7,352 bases of DNA from an uncultured Clostridia bacterium (lineage in GTDB: Bacteria; Bacillota; Clostridia; Oscillospirales; Ruminococcaceae). Positions within the stretch are counted from its first letter, which is position 1, and each line of letters begins with the position of its first letter. Both the position numbers and the translations under genes were made by a program. This document shows, piece after piece, positions 4,934 to 7,352 of this stretch. The DNA is taken from assembly GCA_945910715.1 (NCBI GenBank), contig CAMDZU010000061.1:1-7352 (forward strand), given 5' to 3'. The notes beneath the pieces are model-generated. The model saw only the letters and a program-made list of their open reading frames with translations, made no database searches and was not told the origin of the DNA.

Positions 4934-5572
4934 CTATTCCTGTACGCGTATAAAATGTCTTCCTATTCCGTCTGTAAATTCATCGCTGCTTTCGTAATTA
5001 AAGCACCTATAGAAGCCCTCGGGAAATTCGTTTTTCGTATTCAGCATAATAACCACGGAATCTTTATAAATTGCCTTTATTCCGTAATAAAGCCTTGATT
5101 CGCCAAGTTCAGCTTCTTCCTTTATGGACTGAGCCATTGTGTTCAGTTCTTCCTCTGAAATACCCGTAAGGTCGCCTTGAGCCTCCCACAGTTCCTTCTC
5201 AATATCAATGCCGTGTCTTTGAAGTGTACCGTCCGAATATACCTCGACATAAGGATTGTTTGTGTTGCCGTCAACGTAATATTTTCCAACCTTGAGTGCA
5301 GGTATTTCTTCACCTACATAAACATAATCATCACCATTTTCCGTGTTAATAAATCTACCTTCATAAAGGATATAATTTTCCCCGAAAACCTGCGACGGAG
5401 TATTGCGAGCGTTTTCGTTCACATATATTGCCTCGGAAAAAGCTTCGCCGTTTTTCAGATACCAGCCTGAGCCAACCTGATTTTCTCCTCCTGCAGAATT
5501 GAATACAAGTATTCCTGCTGTAACGGCGGCACATACTCCCACGGAAATTGCTGCTATAAGTTTCTTTTTCAT
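4934..5572 (-). CDS. Secreted or membrane-anchored protein, function unknown
   Basis: A 212-residue protein I do not recognise. Residues 1-4 are MKKK and residues about 5-24 form a hydrophobic segment, so it is exported by a signal peptide or held by an N-terminal anchor. Cys14 is not in a proper lipobox (Val at -1), so a lipoprotein is unlikely. The external part (about 30-212) is rich in Tyr, Glu and Asp and contains paired strands such as VGKYYVDGNT and YVEVYSDGTL that look beta-rich, followed by an acidic helical stretch (about 140-160). AAAGGA with GAG nearby precedes the ATG. It follows anti-sigma A by 83 bases on the same strand and may be co-transcribed with the sigma 1 module. Confidence 0.75.
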   Translation of the reverse strand: MKKKLIAAISVGVCAAVTAGILVFNSAGGENQVGSGWYLKNGEAFSEAIYVNENARNTPSQVFGENYILYEGRFINTENGDDYVYVGEEIPALKVGKYYVDGNTNNPYVEVYSDGTLQRHGIDIEKELWEAQGDLTGISEEELNTMAQSIKEEAELGESRLYYGIKAIYKDSVVIMLNTKNEFPEGFYRCFNYESSDEFTDGIGRHFIRVQE

Positions 5573-5655
5573 TGGTTACTCATCCTTTCTTACACTAATA
5601 ACGGAATAGCATATTACTGATGGGACAAAAAATTTAAGAAAAAACATTTTTGTTA

Positions 5656-6327
5656 CTATTTAATAGATTTTACAACCTCTAAAGCGGTTTCTTTGTCAAT
5701 ATTTGTGGAAACATCAACTATATAATCAAACATATCAACAGTATAACAGTACGAAGCGTCCCTTGTTTCAAAATAAATTGCTTCATTTCCGTTTATTTCC
5801 TCCCGAACAAGACCCGTAGGCGAAAGCTCGGTGTTATATCTTACATTCTTATAATAGCACTTAGGCGTCTGCATAAATTGAATTTGCTTATCGCCTTTTG
5901 AATATATGACCCAGTAATCCATAAATATATCGCTCATGATCTCCACATCGTAGCCGCTGAGGTCGTATGTTATTTCAAGCTTTCTGAGTATTTCCGTAGG
6001 AGCGTTTTCGTCATCAACCGCCCAAACATTTGTATAAATATCGTGCTTTTCGGTGGTAAAGCCTTCAAACACGGCATAAACGGCATACGCAACTCCGCTG
6101 AAAAGTGCCGCAAGCAAAACCGTAAGCACAGCGTAATAAACGGCTTTTCTCAAGGGCGTTTTTGTCATAGTCCGTCTGAGCCTGCTTTCCATACGCAGTA
6201 TTTTCCTTTTCCTCAGCCTGTAGCCCAGAGAAAAACGGTGCTTCGGCGCATTTGAAAGCTTCTCAAGCCAGCAGTCCATATATTGGTCAAGAGCCGCCTT
6301 TATCCTTAAATCCTCCGTGTTTTCCAT
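5656..6327 (-). CDS. Anti-sigma A: membrane anti-sigma factor with DUF4367-like sensor
   Basis: A 223-residue single-pass membrane protein. Residues 1-60 are a basic cytoplasmic head (IKAALDQYMDCW, then HRFSLGYRLRKRKILRM), diverged from the heads of B and C but with the same FS...R..K..L layout. Residues about 62-86 span the membrane. Residues 87-223 form the external sensor, ending in a DUF4367-like domain (REEINGNEAIYFETRD, then CYTVDMFDYIVDVS). The gene starts 8 bases after the sigma 1 stop, and the AGGAGG site overlaps that stop codon, so translation is probably coupled. It should hold sigma 1 at the membrane until an envelope signal is sensed. The external half resembles anti-sigma B more than C. 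The signal is unknown. Confidence 0.86.
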   Translation of the reverse strand: MENTEDLRIKAALDQYMDCWLEKLSNAPKHRFSLGYRLRKRKILRMESRLRRTMTKTPLRKAVYYAVLTVLLAALFSGVAYAVYAVFEGFTTEKHDIYTNVWAVDDENAPTEILRKLEITYDLSGYDVEIMSDIFMDYWVIYSKGDKQIQFMQTPKCYYKNVRYNTELSPTGLVREEINGNEAIYFETRDASYCYTVDMFDYIVDVSTNIDKETALEVVKSIK

Positions 6328-6335
6328 AAGCCCTC

Positions 6336-6860
6336 CTATAAAGACAGATTCGCTTTGACCGCTTCCTTTGCACGGTACAGCCGCTTTCTCGCCGTTTCAT
6401 AGCCGATACCCAGTATATCCGCTATATCCCTTGTGCTGAAGCCGTACTGAACGGAAAGCTGAAGTACCGACAGATACTTCTCGGGCAGCCTGCCTACCGC
6501 AAAGCTCAGCTCCTCCGACAAAACTCCGTCAAGATACCGGTCTTCCGCAGACTCCGCCGCTCCTGCGGATATTTCCTCGGCGGGAATTTCCTTTGAAGCC
6601 TTTTTCAGCATATCAAAGCATACGTTTCTTACTATTACAACTAAATATCCGCCGTTTTTGGGACAGCTTTTATCAAGAAATTTATCAATATTTTTTACGA
6701 CGCGCAAAAAGGTTTCCTGAACGGCATCCTCTGCATTGTTCTTGTTTTTCATAATTGAATACGCCACGGCAAAAAGAATCTGCTCGTAATCCTCATAAAG
6801 GCGGGTTACAAAGGCTTTTTCCTCCTTGCTTTGCAGCATTGACAGATAAAAGGAAAGCAT
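6336..6860 (-). CDS. ECF-type RNA polymerase sigma factor (sigma 1)
   Basis: A 174-residue sigma factor of the extracytoplasmic function type. Region 2 covers about residues 14-62, with the motif NAEDAVQETFLRVVKNI (42-58). A variable linker runs from about 88 to 115. Region 4 covers about 116-167, with the helix-turn-helix FSTRDIADILGIGYETARKRL (its core being TRDIADILGIGYETARKR). An open frame continues 27 codons further upstream, but the ATG at 6860 is chosen because AAGGAG lies seven nucleotides before it and the protein then begins MLSFYL like sigma 2. It is paralogous to sigma 2. Its promoter region contains the 15-nt motif also found before lipoprotein A, consistent with the autoregulation common for ECF factors, though this is not shown. 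Confidence 0.94.
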   Translation of the reverse strand: MLSFYLSMLQSKEEKAFVTRLYEDYEQILFAVAYSIMKNKNNAEDAVQETFLRVVKNIDKFLDKSCPKNGGYLVVIVRNVCFDMLKKASKEIPAEEISAGAAESAEDRYLDGVLSEELSFAVGRLPEKYLSVLQLSVQYGFSTRDIADILGIGYETARKRLYRAKEAVKANLSL

Positions 6861-6902
6861 AGGGTTTCTCCTTACAGTTATTACCACAAGTTTAGCACAA
6901 TG

Positions 6903-6917
6903 ATTATGGGCTTTCAA
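6903..6917 (-). promoter_or_regulatory. Candidate promoter of the sigma 1 operon
   Basis: On the minus strand, TTGAAAGCCCATAAT begins with a possible -35 hexamer (TTGAAA). After a 17-base spacer comes TAAACT, a four-of-six match to the -10 consensus, about 30 bases before the start codon. GGAAC, a common ECF -35 core, also lies just upstream. One of these could be autoregulated. The 15-nt block recurs at 3803-3817. Confidence 0.35.
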
Positions 6918-6939
6918 TCTGTTCCGGTTCCCTTTTGGC

Positions 6940-6968
6940 AAAAAAACAGCCCCCGTAAAGGGAGCTGT
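6940..6968 (-). terminator. Terminator of the DUF4956 gene
   Basis: On the minus strand, ACAGCTCCC pairs with GGGGGCTGT (9 bp, one wobble) around a TTTAC loop and is followed by seven T residues. It begins eight bases after the DUF4956 stop codon. This is a textbook intrinsic terminator, and it separates that gene from the sigma 1 operon. Confidence 0.88.
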
Positions 6969-6975
6969 AAGCTTA

Positions 6976-7352
6976 TCAGTTCATATATTCTCCGCTGTAC
7001 TCCAGCAGGGTAACGCTTGTAACCCCGTCCACCGCCTTGAACCTCGAAAGAGCGCTTGTATCATTGTTTTTCACCTTGACCTCGATTGTCAGCTCGATTT
7101 CGCTGTCGGTCTGGGTCTTGTTTTTCAGCTTGTACTTCATTCCGCCGAGAAGAGCGGCAATGTTGCTTTCGGAGTTTTCGCCGTAGCGTACAATAAGCAG
7201 GTAGTTCTTTTTCTGCTTTTTGGTAAGAGTGAGGACGATATAAATTACCGCAATTACCGCCGTACCCATAAGGGCAACAAAATAAAGACCTGCACCCGAG
7301 GTAATTCCCGCCGCAATTCCCCAGAAAAGGAAGCCTATGTCAAGAGGGTCCT
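6976..7352 (-). CDS. DUF4956 family membrane protein (C-terminal part)
   Basis: The gene enters from the right edge and its 5' end is missing. An internal ATG at 7269 is not the true start, because the frame stays open to the edge and encodes hydrophobic sequence typical of the family (DPLDIGFLFWGIAAGI, then SGAGLYFVALMG). The visible 125 residues contain two membrane segments and a cytoplasmic C-terminal domain with YLLIVRYGENSE, KLKNKTQ, ELTIEVKVKNNDTSAL and VDGVTSVTLLEYSGEY, matching the C-terminal pattern I know for DUF4956 proteins. The biochemical function is not established. In Clostridia, members often sit beside VTC-type polyphosphate polymerase or CotH-like genes, but any such neighbour lies outside this window. 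The terminator after it makes it unlikely to belong to the sigma cluster. Confidence 0.85.
   Translation of the reverse strand, partial: DPLDIGFLFWGIAAGITSGAGLYFVALMGTAVIAVIYIVLTLTKKQKKNYLLIVRYGENSESNIAALLGGMKYKLKNKTQTDSEIELTIEVKVKNNDTSALSRFKAVDGVTSVTLLEYSGEYMN

Noticed and set aside
5619..5656. AT-rich inverted repeat after anti-sigma A as a terminator
   Set aside because: The possible stem is only A/T pairs with an A-rich interior, too weak to support termination; read-through into the next gene seems likelier.
6861..6941. 27-codon N-terminal extension of sigma 1
   Set aside because: It lies in the probable promoter and leader region. The ATG at 6860 has a good AAGGAG site and matches the sigma 2 start.
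7267..7269. ATG at 7269 as the start of the DUF4956 gene
   Set aside because: The frame continues upstream to the window edge with family-like membrane sequence, so this is an internal methionine.

Overview
The window looks like the chromosome of a low-to-mid-GC Gram-positive anaerobe of the Clostridia (Ruminococcus/Oscillospiraceae-like). The evidence is AGGAGG-type ribosome binding sites, lipoproteins, a DUF4956 membrane protein, a YafQ-type toxin, and ECF sigma factors paired with membrane anti-sigma factors ending in DUF4367-like sensor domains. This taxonomic reading is inference from protein character; no rRNA or other marker gene is present.

Layout. The left end (1-564, + strand) is a two-gene type II toxin-antitoxin module behind a doubled extended -10 promoter. 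Positions 565-835 hold no gene I accept. They lie between convergent transcription units and contain several hairpins, with a probable terminator on each strand. Everything from 836 to 7352 is on the minus strand. In transcription order (high to low coordinates) it reads: the C-terminal end of a DUF4956 membrane protein and its terminator; ECF sigma factor 1; anti-sigma A; a secreted or anchored protein of unknown function; two paralogous lipoproteins (B, then A); anti-sigma B; ECF sigma factor 2; anti-sigma C. No tRNA, rRNA, CRISPR array or transposase was seen.

How the genes may work together. Sigma 1 and anti-sigma A are tightly coupled: the ribosome binding site overlaps the sigma stop codon. 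Sigma 2 and anti-sigma C overlap by 8 nt. Sigma 2 is therefore flanked by two anti-sigma genes, B upstream and C overlapping downstream. The first ~50 codons of B and C are nearly identical in DNA (148 of 153 bases), but their transmembrane and external parts differ. The sensor half of anti-sigma B instead resembles anti-sigma A, so B appears to be a chimera: the sigma-binding head of C joined to a sensor of the A type. This suggests one sigma factor restrained by two receptors that read different external signals. The three exported proteins between the two modules are natural candidates for targets, ligands or modulators.

The intergenic DNA of the cluster carries its own repeats. A 91-bp element occurs almost unchanged after both lipoprotein genes, although the genes themselves are well diverged, and its 16-nt core recurs upstream of lipoprotein B. 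A 15-nt motif is shared by the sigma 1 and lipoprotein A upstream regions, which hints at common regulation.
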